Shown here: piece after piece, positions 46,544 through 55,251 of the stretch
Numbering within the stretch: the first letter of the stretch is position 1
How the letters are laid out: every line of letters starts with the position of its first letter
From: Desulfallas sp. Bu1-1
Lineage (GTDB): Bacteria; Bacillota; Desulfotomaculia; Desulfotomaculales; Desulfallaceae
Assembly (NCBI RefSeq): GCF_015594625.1
Contig: NZ_JADNRQ010000001.1
Coordinates: forward strand, 124,001 to 188,000
DNA length: 64,000 nt
Direction of reading: 5' to 3'
Notes under the pieces: generated by a model
Seen by the model: only the letters and a program-made list of their open reading frames with translations
Database searches by the model: none
Told to the model about the DNA's origin: nothing
Program-made: the position numbers and the translations under genes

Positions 46544-46588
46544 AAAGACCTTTCCGGAACCAGCCAGTTCCAGAAAGGTCTTTTTTTG
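46544..46588 (+). terminator. Terminator of the decarboxylase operon
   Basis: AAAGACCTTTCCGGAAC (46544-46560) pairs with GTTCCAGAAAGGTCTTT (46567-46583), one mismatch, followed by a T-run to 46588. Confidence 0.92.
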
Positions 46589-46594
46589 CTACCT

Positions 46595-46822
46595 AAGCAC
46601 CGCTGCGACAAGGGGACGGTTCGTAAATGTCGCAAAGTCGCGCACGAGCAGCGATCGCTAGTGCTACAACCAAGAACCGTCCCCGTTGTCGCACCTCGGT
46701 GTCGCACCCGCACCGCAAGAACCGTCCCCGGTGTCGCCCCCCCGGTGTCGCCCCGGTGTCGCACCCCCCCCCGCCCGGTGTCCCCCGGTGTCCCCGGTGT
46801 CGCACCCGACCGGCGACCGGCG
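46595..46822 (+). repeat. Degenerate GGTGTCGC array with GGGGACGGTTC inverted repeat
   Basis: GCGACAAGGGGACGGTTC (46606-46623) faces GAACCGTCCCCGTTGTCGC (46673-46691), forming a long hairpin. To its right, seven or more degenerate GGTGTCGC/CCCCGGTGTCC units run to about 46803, interrupted by poly-C. It fills the convergent gap between the decarboxylase operon and the enhancer-binding protein gene. No CRISPR-like spacing is present. Confidence 0.75.
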
Positions 46823-46824
46823 AT

Positions 46825-48936
46825 TTAAATCGTTAGTCCCTGCTCCTTGATCCGGTTTATTTTTCTCACGATGGTGGACTGGTCCACGCACAGCGCCCTG
46901 GCCGCCTTGTACGTGCTGCCCAGTTCTTTTAGCGCGGTGCCGATCAGCTGGCGCTCCAATTCCAGCTGTGCCTTTTTCAGAGGCATAATGCCGGTGACGG
47001 TAATTTCCCGGGTATCGCTCCTGGATTGGGGTGCTATTTCCAGCGGTATATCCACGGATTTGATCACCTTGTCGGGGGAGGTTACCAGCAGCCGCTCCAC
47101 CACGTTTTTGATTTCCCGCACATTGCCCGGCCAGTGGTATTCCAGCAGCGCTTTAAAAACCTGGGGTGAGAATTCCTTTTCAATGCCGTAAATCTTTTCA
47201 AAGTGCTTCTTGAAAGCGTAAATCAAAGGTACGATATCATTTTTTCTTTCCCTCAGGGGCGGTATCTTGATGGGAACCACGTTCAGGCGGAAATACAAGT
47301 CCTCCCGGAATTTGCCCTGTTGCACCAGTTCTTCCAGAGGCTGGTTGGTGGCCGCGATAATGCGCACGTTGACGGGGCGGGGCTTGGTGCCCCCGATCCG
47401 CGTAATCTCCCGTTCTTGAATGGCCCGCAGCAGTTTAACCTGGAAAGGCGGCGGCAGGTCGCCGATTTCGTCCAGGAACAGGGTGCCGTTGTCGGCCAGT
47501 TCGAACATGCCGGCCTTGCCTTCCCGGTTGGCGCCGGTAAAGGCACCTCTCTCGTAACCGAACAATTCCGACTCCAGCAGGTTTTCCGGGATGGCGCCGC
47601 AGTTTACGGTGATAAAGGGGCCGTCGCCGCGCTTGCTGTGCTTGTGGATGGTTTTGGCCACCACTTCCTTGCCCACGCCCGATTCCCCCAGTAAAAGTAC
47701 CGTCGAATCAACCTGGGCCAGCCGCAGGGCGATTTCCATCACCTTTTTCATTTGAGTGGATTTTATCACCAGGTCTTCCTGTTCGATCAGCTTGCTGCGC
47801 AACTGGGTCAATTCACCGTGGTACCGCTCGCTCAGGGCGATGCTCTGCTCCAGCTGCGCCTGCAGCTTGTTTAAGTCCGTCATGTCCCTGATATTGATCA
47901 CGACCCGGACAATTTCTCCTGCATGGTTGTGCACCGGGTTGCCGGTGATCAGCAGGTGATTCTGGTTGACCGTCTGATCCATCAGGGTGACCGGCTCGCC
48001 CTTTTTAATCACGGCGTCCACCACTGATTGGGAGTAACCGCTTTTTTCAATCAAATCACGGATGTTCATGTTTTGCAGTTTGCCGGTTGCAATGCCGGTG
48101 ATTCTTTCGCTGGCCCGGTTGGCCCTGACGATGTTGCCGTCCCGGTCGGTGACGAGAATTCCATCATATGAAGATTCAATGATTGCTTCCAGCTCCTTGT
48201 TGAGCTGCTTGACGGTACTTAATTCTTCAGAAATGAATTCAATTTCCGAAATGTCCTGGAACACGCCGATGGCGCCCACCACCTTGCCGTTTTCTATAAT
48301 GGGGCTGCGGTTGGTCAGGTAGGTGTGCGTGCCGGAAGAATATTCCACGGTAAATTTATAATGGGACTGGTAATTGCCCTCTTTCAAAATATCCAGCAGG
48401 CCGCGGGGTATGATCACTTCCGAAAGGTGCCGGCCGATGGCTTCGCTTTTTTTGCGCCGGGTTATCTTCTCCGCGGCCTGGTTGAAGGTGGTAATAATGC
48501 CGTCCTTATCGATGGCGACAATGCCGTTATGGGCCGAGTCCATGATGGTTTCAATTTGCTGGAACAGCTGGCTGGCTTTTTTAAACAGGGCATGTCCGAC
48601 CTCCGACCGGTCCAGAATACCGGTCACCCGCCCGTCCTCGTCGACCACTGGAAACACGTTGGCCGGCAGGGTCCAGGCGTCGGAAACCGGCAGGTTCTCA
48701 CCAAGGGTGTAGACCTCGTCCTGCATGATTGATTGAATTGTGATACCGCCGGCGCAGATTTGCGGGCCGGCTTTGATGATTTCCTCCCAGGTGACGATGC
48801 CGGTAACGCCGCCCCCGTCACCGGTGACGGGAATGCCCTTGAGCCCGGTCCGGATAAAAATATCCCATGCCTCCAGGACATCCTGGCCGGGTTTTAAGGT
48901 GATTTCGCTTCTGGTCATAATATCCTTTACCAGCAT
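46825..48936 (-). CDS. Sigma-54-dependent enhancer-binding protein (CBS-PAS-PAS-AAA-HTH)
   Basis: The 703-residue regulator has two N-terminal CBS motifs ([30 protein letters not shown]), two PAS domains (about 130-245 and 260-375), the AAA+ domain with [15 protein letters not shown] and the sigma-54 contact loop ERGAFTGAN, and a C-terminal Fis-type helix-turn-helix ending [11 protein letters not shown]. It hydrolyses ATP to open sigma-54 promoters. CBS domains suggest an adenosyl ligand and PAS a redox or small-molecule signal. The start at 48936 follows GGGCGGTGA. It is convergent with the decarboxylase operon, whose promoter is sigma-54 type. Confidence 0.94.
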   Translation of the reverse strand: MLVKDIMTRSEITLKPGQDVLEAWDIFIRTGLKGIPVTGDGGGVTGIVTWEEIIKAGPQICAGGITIQSIMQDEVYTLGENLPVSDAWTLPANVFPVVDEDGRVTGILDRSEVGHALFKKASQLFQQIETIMDSAHNGIVAIDKDGIITTFNQAAEKITRRKKSEAIGRHLSEVIIPRGLLDILKEGNYQSHYKFTVEYSSGTHTYLTNRSPIIENGKVVGAIGVFQDISEIEFISEELSTVKQLNKELEAIIESSYDGILVTDRDGNIVRANRASERITGIATGKLQNMNIRDLIEKSGYSQSVVDAVIKKGEPVTLMDQTVNQNHLLITGNPVHNHAGEIVRVVINIRDMTDLNKLQAQLEQSIALSERYHGELTQLRSKLIEQEDLVIKSTQMKKVMEIALRLAQVDSTVLLLGESGVGKEVVAKTIHKHSKRGDGPFITVNCGAIPENLLESELFGYERGAFTGANREGKAGMFELADNGTLFLDEIGDLPPPFQVKLLRAIQEREITRIGGTKPRPVNVRIIAATNQPLEELVQQGKFREDLYFRLNVVPIKIPPLRERKNDIVPLIYAFKKHFEKIYGIEKEFSPQVFKALLEYHWPGNVREIKNVVERLLVTSPDKVIKSVDIPLEIAPQSRSDTREITVTGIMPLKKAQLELERQLIGTALKELGSTYKAARALCVDQSTIVRKINRIKEQGLTI

Positions 48937-49196
48937 TGTTTCACCGCCCTTGTATTGCCCTGTGAAATCCCAATTCAAAATTAAAAATCGTAATCTTTGT
49001 CTATTCATAACATACTTTAACCTTTTTTGAATGTCAAATCAATTAACTAGATTTAGTAAACAGCTGTGATTTGCCCATATCAGTAAACATAATTAAATTT
49101 CTCAGGAGGATTTTTTACTCGTGATGTTTAATTGTGACATAAATAAATATTTAAAATAGGGTTTCGTCAGGTGAAACATCTGGTGAGGGGGTGGAA

Positions 49197-50024
49197 TTGA
49201 GCCGTATGGAATCACTGCGAAAAGACATGGCGGAAAAAGGTTCCGGCAGCGTGCGTTCCGTGGAGCGGGCGGCGGACATTTTAAAATGCCTGGGCACCAG
49301 CGAAAAAACTCTGACGGAAATCAGCCAGGAAGTTAATTTAAGCAAAGCTACCGTTTACCGTATTCTGGGGGCGCTGCAGAAAAAGAACTTCGTGGCCCGG
49401 GACGAGGAAACCGGCAGGTACTTTTTGCACTGGGGCCTGATCGGGCTGTTGTCCGAAAGTTTGTCCCGGGAGCAACAGCTGGTGCAGTGCGTGTACCCCT
49501 TCATGCAGAAATTGTGGCGGCATACCGGGGAAACAGTGACTTTATACGTGCGCAAGGGTTACAGCAGGGTGTGCGTGGCGGAAATAGTCAGCCCGCACCC
49601 CCTGAAATACTCGGTGGGGGTTGGAACCGTTGTGCCCCTCAATGCCCATACCGGCTCGCCCGGTAAGCTGCTGCTGGCTTACATGACGGAGGAGGAAGTG
49701 GCGAATGTGCTGACCCAGTGTGAACAGGCCGGGCTGAATGGCGGCGTCATCGACAGGAGGTTGTTGTTCCAGGAGCTGAAAGAGATTAACCGGCGAGGGT
49801 GGGCCAGTAGTTTCGGTGAAAGAATTACCGGGGGAGCAAGTCTTTCGGTGCCGGTATGGGACCGCCACGGGAAAATGGTTGCTTCTCTGAATATCCTGGG
49901 GCCGGTGACCAGGTTGAGCCGGGAGGCGTTGATGGGGTACCTGGCAGTCGCCAAAAAATGCGCCCGGGACGCTTCCATTCGCCTGGGCGCTTCGCCGGAA
50001 GCAATTGAAGGGGGTGAATTGTAG
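49197..50024 (+). CDS. IclR-family transcriptional regulator
   Basis: The 275-residue protein has an N-terminal winged helix (SVERAADILKCLG, LTEISQEVNLSKATVYRILGAL) and a C-terminal GAF-like effector domain (SGGxS-like GERITGGASLSVPVWD, MVASLNILGP). IclR proteins control aromatic and carboxylic acid catabolism. It lies directly upstream of the CoA-transferase genes and is probably their regulator. The TTG at 49197 suits GAGGGGGTGG best; GTG at 49191 and ATG at 49206 are alternatives. The divergent 250-bp gap to the enhancer-binding protein gene holds no other gene. Confidence 0.92.
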   Translation: MSRMESLRKDMAEKGSGSVRSVERAADILKCLGTSEKTLTEISQEVNLSKATVYRILGALQKKNFVARDEETGRYFLHWGLIGLLSESLSREQQLVQCVYPFMQKLWRHTGETVTLYVRKGYSRVCVAEIVSPHPLKYSVGVGTVVPLNAHTGSPGKLLLAYMTEEEVANVLTQCEQAGLNGGVIDRRLLFQELKEINRRGWASSFGERITGGASLSVPVWDRHGKMVASLNILGPVTRLSREALMGYLAVAKKCARDASIRLGASPEAIEGGEL

Positions 50025-50094
50025 CAACACTACGCGGTTATGGTCTTTTTAGAAATCGTACCTACATAAACGTCAACCAGGGGGTGGATGTGCT

Positions 50095-51015
50095 ATGACA
50101 GAGTCTAATTATGCCAGTAAGCAAATGACGCTTCAGGAAGCGATTAAAAAATATGTTCAAAGCGGTTGCAGCATCACCTTTGGTGGTTTCATCGGCCGGG
50201 ACTGCGTTGCCGCCGCGCACGAGATCATCAGGCAGGGAATCCGTGACCTGACGGTGATTGACGACAGTAAAACAGATGTGATGGATTTACTGGTCGGCGC
50301 CGGTTGCGTTAAAAGGTGGGAAGGAGCCTACCTCGGGTACGGCGCCATCGGCCTGGCACCCAATATCAGGCGCTCGGTGGAAAAGGGCGTGCCATTGAAG
50401 ATCGAACTGGAGGACTGGTCCAATGCCGGTATCAGCATGCGATTCCTGGCCGGAAGCCTGAACGTCCCCTTCATGGCCACCAGGTCCATGCTGGGAACGG
50501 ACATTATCAAGTACAATGAGCGGGTCAAGGTAATCAACGACCCTTATGAGGGAGAGCCCGTCGCCCTTGTTCCGGCGGCCCGCCCGGACGTGGCGATAAT
50601 CCACGTGCAGCGCGCGGACGTGATGGGCAACGCCCAGGTTTGGGGCTTTACCGGCAACGACGAAAACAAGGCCCGCGCTGCCAGGCATACCATCATCACC
50701 TGCGAGGAAATCGTGTCCACGGACGAGATCAGGCGCCAGGGCAATCTTACCCTGATTCCATTCTACTGTGTGGACGCCGTGGTACAGGTGCCCTTCGGGT
50801 GCCACCCGCAATCCTGTTACGGCTACTACGCTTATGATGTTTTGTTCTGCGGCGACTATCACGAAGCCGCCAAGGACAGGGATAAATTCCTGAAATGGCT
50901 GGACCATTACGTGCTCAGCTCGGAAGACCACCTGGCTTACTGCGCAAAGGTGGGCTGGGACCGGCTGCAAAAGCTGATGGGCATGGAGCGCCGGTTCAAC
51001 CGCATTCCGGGATAG
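50095..51015 (+). CDS. CoA-transferase subunit A (glutaconate CoA-transferase type)
   Basis: The 306-residue protein is the alpha-type subunit of a class I CoA-transferase: ITFGGFIGRDCVAAAHEI near the N-terminus, GAGCVKRWEGAYLGYGAIGLAP, DVAIIHVQRADVMGNAQVWG and EEIVSTDEI. GctA of glutaconate CoA-transferase is the nearest family I recognise. With subunit B it moves CoA from acetyl-CoA or another acyl-CoA to a dicarboxylate. Glutarate is the substrate that fits this neighbourhood. Confidence 0.88.
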   Translation: MTESNYASKQMTLQEAIKKYVQSGCSITFGGFIGRDCVAAAHEIIRQGIRDLTVIDDSKTDVMDLLVGAGCVKRWEGAYLGYGAIGLAPNIRRSVEKGVPLKIELEDWSNAGISMRFLAGSLNVPFMATRSMLGTDIIKYNERVKVINDPYEGEPVALVPAARPDVAIIHVQRADVMGNAQVWGFTGNDENKARAARHTIITCEEIVSTDEIRRQGNLTLIPFYCVDAVVQVPFGCHPQSCYGYYAYDVLFCGDYHEAAKDRDKFLKWLDHYVLSSEDHLAYCAKVGWDRLQKLMGMERRFNRIPG

Positions 51016-51029
51016 GAGGGAGGATTAAC

Positions 51030-51878
51030 ATGAGCGAAACGAGATACACCAAGTCGGAATTGATGGCCATCATGACCGCCAAGGAATTCCGGGACTGGGA
51101 GGTTGCCTTCGTAGGCATCGGCATCCCCCTGGTGGCGGGAATCACCGCCAAGCGTTTTCACGCGCCAAATCTAAATATCGTGTATGAATCCGGCTGTATC
51201 GGGCCGCAAAAATACCGCGTCGATTTCAATGTGGGCGATTCTTCGGCGGCGGACGGCGCCCTTTGCCTGACCTCCGAGTGGCGGGTGTTCAGCGACATGC
51301 AGTGCGGTTATTATGATGTGGGGGTTCTGGGTGCGGCCCAGATCGACAAGTACGGGAACCTTAACACCACCGCCATTTTCGGCGAGCAGGATTACTATTC
51401 CCCCAAAGTTCGCCTGCCGGGCAGCGGGGGCGGAAACGACATCGGCTCCAACATCGGCCGCGTGGTGGTGATGGTGAGGCTGGAGCCCCTGCGCTTCGTG
51501 GAAAAAGTGGATTATCTAACCACTCCGGGATTCCTGGACGGCAGCCCCGGCGCCAGGAAGAAAGCGGGACTATTGGGCAGCGGCCCGGTGGCGGTGGTGA
51601 CCGACAAGGCCCTGTTCCGGTTTGACCCCCAAACGCATGAGATGTACCTGGATACCATCTATCCCGGCGTCGCCGTGGAAGAGGTAAAATCTCTGGTGGG
51701 CTGGGATCTGAAAGTGGCCGCCGGCCTAAAAACCGCGCCCGAGCCCACCGCTGAGGAACTGGCGGCGGTGCGGGCCGCCGACCCGGCCAACCTGATCATG
51801 GGCGGCGCCGCTGCCAGAAAGAGCCTGGCCGGGCTTGATGAGTACATCGAAATCACCATCAAAAATTCGGGTAAGTAG
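51030..51878 (+). CDS. CoA-transferase subunit B (glutaconate CoA-transferase type)
   Basis: The 282-residue beta subunit carries the probable catalytic glutamate in NIVYESGCIGPQ (the position of Glu54 in Acidaminococcus GctB) and the GSGGGNDIGSN loop. It is 14 bp after subunit A behind GGAGGGAGG, so the pair forms one enzyme. Together they are expected to make glutaryl-CoA from glutarate for the dehydrogenase at 42132. Confidence 0.9.
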   Translation: MSETRYTKSELMAIMTAKEFRDWEVAFVGIGIPLVAGITAKRFHAPNLNIVYESGCIGPQKYRVDFNVGDSSAADGALCLTSEWRVFSDMQCGYYDVGVLGAAQIDKYGNLNTTAIFGEQDYYSPKVRLPGSGGGNDIGSNIGRVVVMVRLEPLRFVEKVDYLTTPGFLDGSPGARKKAGLLGSGPVAVVTDKALFRFDPQTHEMYLDTIYPGVAVEEVKSLVGWDLKVAAGLKTAPEPTAEELAAVRAADPANLIMGGAAARKSLAGLDEYIEITIKNSGK

Positions 51879-51882
51879 AACT

Positions 51883-52005
51883 GATTTCGCTGCAAAAACC
51901 ATTACTTGTATCTGGCGCTCCGGCGGCATCAATCGTTCGTTTCACAATTTTTCTCTTGAGGACGGTGAAGCTTGTAGTTAGCGCTTGCAACTCACTGCCT
52001 AACTA
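51883..52005 (+). repeat. MITE-like element, 5' half
   Basis: The sequence from GATTTCGCTGCAAAAACC to CTCACTGCCTAACTA matches the first half of the element at 60477 closely, then stops. It lies 5 bp after the CoA-transferase stop. The 700 bp that follow contain a GC-rich segment near 52100-52160, a terminator, activator-like dyads and no gene. Confidence 0.78.
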
Positions 52006-52343
52006 GTTTCCCCTGAAAAACTCAAATTCAGCGTGGTTTCGTGTTAATTGGAGGGTTGCATACGAGCTTAATTCAAAGAACGAGTGAGCCCGAGGATACG
52101 CGCCGGTGCAAGACTATCGCGCACGCAAGGCGCGAGTTCTCCGGCGCCCCCGGAAAAACAACGGTTACCGGTACCAATGCCGGTTAAGCGGTTCAATAAG
52201 CGAAGATGCGGCAAGGAATGATATGTCCAAAACGATTAAAAATTTTTGAATAAATTTATTTTTAATAATTAGTAATTGACGAATTATAATAAAATATATA
52301 TAATTAAATTGATTTAATATATAGTACCGTTTGGGGCAAAGGG

Positions 52344-52379
52344 GCCCTTTGAAGAATTGTATTCTTCAAAGGGCTTTTT
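52344..52379 (+). terminator. Strong terminator
   Basis: GCCCTTTGAAGAAT (52344-52357) pairs perfectly with ATTCTTCAAAGGGC (52361-52374) around TGT, followed by TTTTTA. It probably ends the CoA-transferase transcript. Confidence 0.93.
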
Positions 52380-52415
52380 ATATTCCAATAGTATGTAATA
52401 TAAATCTACTGAAAT

Positions 52416-52519
52416 AATGCGCGGCAGCATTTTCAAAATTCTGCGCTGCATTATTTCAAATACAGTTAATTCCGGAGATTTTGGTTGGCCGGCGCAAATC
52501 TGTAATGCGCATCTACATT
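52416..52519 (+). promoter_or_regulatory. Three AATGC-N6-GCATT-type dyads upstream of permease 1
   Basis: Sites at 52416-52431 (AATGC-N6-GCATT, perfect), 52437-52452 (AATTC-N6-GCATT) and 52504-52519 (AATGC-N6-ACATT) share the arrangement found twice upstream of permease 2. They lie where enhancer sites for a sigma-54 activator would be. A degenerate -24/-12 promoter (TGACTTGTCTTTTGC, 52570-52584) follows. Confidence 0.6.
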
Positions 52520-52569
52520 ATGTTATTGTATGCACTTTTCTGACTGTTAAAAATAGTGTGTTGAGCAAA

Positions 52570-52584
52570 TGACTTGTCTTTTGC
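52570..52584 (+). promoter_or_regulatory. Degenerate sigma-54-like promoter of permease 1
   Basis: TGACTTGTCTTTTGC has the right geometry (10 bp between the -24 and -12 dinucleotides) and an intact TTGC, but the -24 GG is GA. Supported mainly by the upstream dyads. Confidence 0.35.
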
Positions 52585-52713
52585 TTGCAGGAATTTGCAG
52601 CATCTGGCAATGATTGAAAAACCACCGGAAAGGGGGAGTTGGTATAGAAGTTGGTTTCTTTTGATTTGCTCTGATATTGACAAAATTATGTGGTTTCATG
52701 AGGAGGTCTTGAC

Positions 52714-54150
52714 TTGAGTCAACACAATAATAATGAAAGCTTTGTCAGGGTACTATCGCGCAAAGACGTTCTTGTTCTTGCTTTTGGCGCCATGATCGGC
52801 TGGGGCTGGGTGGTGCTTGCCGGCTCCTGGGTCAATTCGGCCGGTTCGCTGGGCGCCATGCTGGCTTTTTTGCTGGGCGGCCTGCTGGTAATTTTGGTGG
52901 GCTTGACTTATTCCGAGCTTACATCGGCAATGCCGCTGGTGGGCGGTGAGCACGTTTTCAGCTACCGTGCCATGGGTGTAACGGCCTCATTTATCTGTAC
53001 TTGGGCCATTATCTTGGGTTATGTTTCCGTTGTGGCCTTTGAGGCGGTGGCTCTGCCCACCGTTGTGGAATACCTGTTTCCCAATTACATGAAAGGCTTT
53101 CTTTGGAACATAGCCGGCTGGGACGTGTACGCTTCCTGGGTTGCCATCGGGGTTCTCGGTTCCATACTCATTACCGTGGTAAATTACCTGGGCATAAGGT
53201 TGGCAGCATTTTTGCAATTGATTTTTACTTTAGGAATTGCACTGGTGGGCCTCGTTCTGATGTTTGGCGCCACGTTCAACGGCAGCGCGGCCAATATGCA
53301 CCCGCTGTTTGTTAACGGCATCAAGGGCATCTTTGCTGTGGCCATTATGACGCCCTTCATGTTTGTCGGATTTGACGTCATTCCCCAGGCGGCGGAGGAA
53401 ATAAATATACCTTATAAGACCATCGGCAAAATATTGATTTTATCCGTGTTCCTGGCGGCTCTATGGTATATCCTGGTTATTTTTGGCGTTTCCAGGGCGC
53501 TTACGGCGGCACAGATGAGTGATGCTTCCCTGGTTGCCGCCGACGCCATGACCGCGTTGTTCGGCGGCGCCTGGGCCGGCAAGCTGCTTATCATCGGCGG
53601 TATCTGCGGTATTCTGACCAGCTGGAACGGTTTTTACATTGGCGGCAGCCGGGCCATTTATGCCATGGCGCAGGCCAAGATGTTGCCGGCTTTTCTGGGC
53701 AAGCTCCATCCCAAATACAAAACCCCGCATAACGCCGTGTTGTTGATCGGATTATTATCCGTTGCCGCTCCCCTGTTTGGCAGGAAAATGCTGGTCTGGC
53801 TGGTGGACGCCGGCGGGCTGGGCATCGTAGTAGCCTATTTCATGGTGGCCCTGTCCTTTGTGATCCTGAGGAAAAAAGAGCCGAACATGATCAGGCCCTT
53901 CAAGGTGGGCAGCGTTTGGATCGGCTACATTGCCGTGGTTTTTAGCTTGGCATTTGTACTGCTGTATCTGCCGGGCAGCCCGGCGGCCCTGGTGTGGCCT
54001 TTTGAATGGATGATCTTTTTGGGATGGTCTGTTCTGGGGCTGGTATTCTATATCTGGGCCAGGCTGTCCTACGGCAAGAACGAAGCGGACAGGATCATGC
54101 GGGAGCATGTTTTGGGCAAATTCGGCAATGGCAAGCAATATTCCAGTTAA
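52714..54150 (+). CDS. APC-superfamily amino acid/polyamine permease 1
   Basis: The 478-residue protein has 12 predicted membrane spans and the APC signature near the N-terminus (VLAFGAMIGWGWVVLAGSW), with conserved loops TAMPLVGGEHVF-like, PQAAEEINIPYK and GGSRAIYAMAQAKMLPAFLG. It imports an amino acid or polyamine with a cation. It is nearly the same as the permease at 55252, including long identical blocks, so the two arose by recent duplication. The start is TTG at 52714 behind GAGGAGG. Confidence 0.93.
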   Translation: MSQHNNNESFVRVLSRKDVLVLAFGAMIGWGWVVLAGSWVNSAGSLGAMLAFLLGGLLVILVGLTYSELTSAMPLVGGEHVFSYRAMGVTASFICTWAIILGYVSVVAFEAVALPTVVEYLFPNYMKGFLWNIAGWDVYASWVAIGVLGSILITVVNYLGIRLAAFLQLIFTLGIALVGLVLMFGATFNGSAANMHPLFVNGIKGIFAVAIMTPFMFVGFDVIPQAAEEINIPYKTIGKILILSVFLAALWYILVIFGVSRALTAAQMSDASLVAADAMTALFGGAWAGKLLIIGGICGILTSWNGFYIGGSRAIYAMAQAKMLPAFLGKLHPKYKTPHNAVLLIGLLSVAAPLFGRKMLVWLVDAGGLGIVVAYFMVALSFVILRKKEPNMIRPFKVGSVWIGYIAVVFSLAFVLLYLPGSPAALVWPFEWMIFLGWSVLGLVFYIWARLSYGKNEADRIMREHVLGKFGNGKQYSS

Positions 54151-54193
54151 TCAATAGTTCCGGTACGAGTTGGTGCAAAGTTGAATTACACGG

Positions 54194-54228
54194 CGCCCCG
54201 GTGGTTTTAGGAAAACCACCGGGGCGTT
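54194..54228 (+). terminator. Perfect hairpin after permease 1
   Basis: CGCCCCGGTGGTTTT (54194-54208) pairs with AAAACCACCGGGGCG (54212-54226) around AGG. The T-tail is short (TTAAT), so termination may be partial. Confidence 0.75.
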
Positions 54229-54249
54229 AATGCAATCATTAAATAATCA

Positions 54250-54408
54250 GCATTCCGTCTCGGCGCCATCAAGGATGCTGTCGAGCGACTGTAAAAGCAG
54301 CTTCTGAAAAAAGCCTGTGACAAGTACGGCAATACTTATCGCATGGCGGAGATACCGGGTATCAACCAGTCCACCGTTATGCGCAAAATGAAAAAATATC
54401 TCGGGTAG
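54250..54408 (+). pseudogene. C-terminal remnant of a sigma-54 enhancer-binding protein
   Basis: One frame reads AIKDAVERL, a stop codon (TAA at 54292), then KQLLKKACDKYGNTYRMAE and GINQSTVMRKMKKYLG followed by a TAG. That is the linker and Fis-type helix-turn-helix that end an enhancer-binding protein; the stop replaces the glutamate normally preceding KQL. Nothing of the AAA+ domain remains upstream. Its helix-turn-helix differs from that of the intact regulator at 46825, so it came from another regulator. Confidence 0.78.
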
Positions 54409-54410
54409 TG

Positions 54411-54668
54411 ATGAATAAAATGAACTTTGACGTGACAGTGGACATGGGCATCGCGCTGGCCCGCCATGTTGTGGATGAAGCGTACAGGAAACCCAAAGTA
54501 AACGTGCGGTTGCCGCGCGGGGCAACCTTGAGGCAACTGGTCGACCGGCTGGGCATACCAGGGGATTACATCAGCTTTGTCACCGTTAACGGCGAAAAAA
54601 AGACCTGGGATGAAAAGCTGAACCCGGGCGACAAAGTGATCCTTTTTCCCTACATTACAGGAGGCTAA
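54411..54668 (+). CDS. MoaD/ThiS-like sulfur-carrier protein
   Basis: The 85-residue protein has a ubiquitin-like beta-grasp pattern (VNVRLPRGATLRQLVDRLGI, SFVTVNGEKKTWDEKLNPGD, VILFPYITGG) and ends in the diagnostic Gly-Gly that is thiocarboxylated. MoaD-type proteins deliver sulfur to pyranopterin and are often encoded beside tungsten aldehyde oxidoreductases. Two such enzymes follow within 10 kb, so supply of tungstopterin is likely. The start is unsure: ATG at 54411 or 54420, neither with a strong ribosome site. Confidence 0.82.
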   Translation: MNKMNFDVTVDMGIALARHVVDEAYRKPKVNVRLPRGATLRQLVDRLGIPGDYISFVTVNGEKKTWDEKLNPGDKVILFPYITGG

Positions 54669-54671
54669 AAA

Positions 54672-54707
54672 TAAATAAATTGGAGGTAGGGCCAAATGAG
54701 CACATAG
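54672..54707 (+). pseudogene. Vestigial start of an aminotransferase gene
   Basis: An AT-rich stretch, GGAGGTAGGGCCAAATGAGC and then a stop (ACATAG) closely copies the ribosome site and first codons of the aminotransferase at 56767 (GGAGGTAAAACCAAATGAGC). Only three codons remain. It suggests that the permease-aminotransferase unit was once duplicated and this copy lost its aminotransferase. Confidence 0.55.
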
Positions 54708-54787
54708 GCCCACCTGCCCGGAATGATGAAAAAGTTAAGGCCGTATATGTCCTGCAAATGGTATATGTAAGGGAATGAGAAGCAGCG

Positions 54788-54818
54788 GCCCCGCCGGCAA
54801 AAAGGCGGGGCTTTTTTA
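54788..54818 (+). terminator. Terminator after the MoaD-like gene
   Basis: GCCCCGCC (54789-54796 region) and GGCGGGGC pair around GGCAAAAA, followed by a run of T residues to 54818. Confidence 0.9.
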
Positions 54819-55047
54819 TTACCCGTTGGTAAAAACGGGCAAAAGGGGCCGGCTGCCGGTAATAGAATACTTTTAGAAATAGCGTGAATTTAATCTGAAA
54901 ATAGCCGGTATTATTCTCATGTTCGGTTGTGAATTGGAGATGCACGGGACTTTAGATAATTATAAAAAGTAATTTATAGGAGCGTTTATGAGAGCGGGCC
55001 GTCCGGGGCTTAAAATTATGTCGAAAAATGCCCCTAAACATTAAAAC

Positions 55048-55129
55048 AATGCAATGGCGCATTTATAGAAATGCTTATTGGTGAGGGCATGTCCAGCCAG
55101 GGTGTGCTAAAACAATGCGACAGCGCATT
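55048..55129 (+). promoter_or_regulatory. Two perfect AATGC-N6-GCATT dyads upstream of permease 2
   Basis: AATGCAATGGCGCATT (55048-55063) and AATGCGACAGCGCATT (55114-55129) both fit AATGC-N6-GCATT exactly. They lie about 65 and 130 bp upstream of the sigma-54 promoter at 55193, the usual distance for enhancer sites. No gene is supported in 54819-55251. Confidence 0.68.
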
Positions 55130-55192
55130 GAACCGGCGCAAGTAATACTATTCAGACTATTGTAAATAGTGCATTCAAGCGTGTATATTCCG

Positions 55193-55207
55193 TGGCCAGG
55201 TTCTTGC
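55193..55207 (+). promoter_or_regulatory. Sigma-54 promoter of permease 2 - aminotransferase - AOR operon
   Basis: TGGCCAGGTTCTTGC followed by TTT matches the -24/-12 consensus with one change (C for A in TGGCA) and correct 10-bp spacing. It lies 45 bp upstream of the permease start. Confidence 0.75.
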
Positions 55208-55251
55208 TTTGATAATGAGCTGCTTAATATTAATTAATAAGGAGGAAGAGG

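Noticed and set aside
46680-46810. CRISPR array in the GGTGTCGC tract
   Set aside because: Units are short, degenerate and lack constant-length unique spacers; no cas genes are present.
54988-55044. 18-codon frame behind AGGAG upstream of permease 2
   Set aside because: Too short to support, no recognisable peptide features; it lies in the regulatory region upstream of the activator-like dyads.
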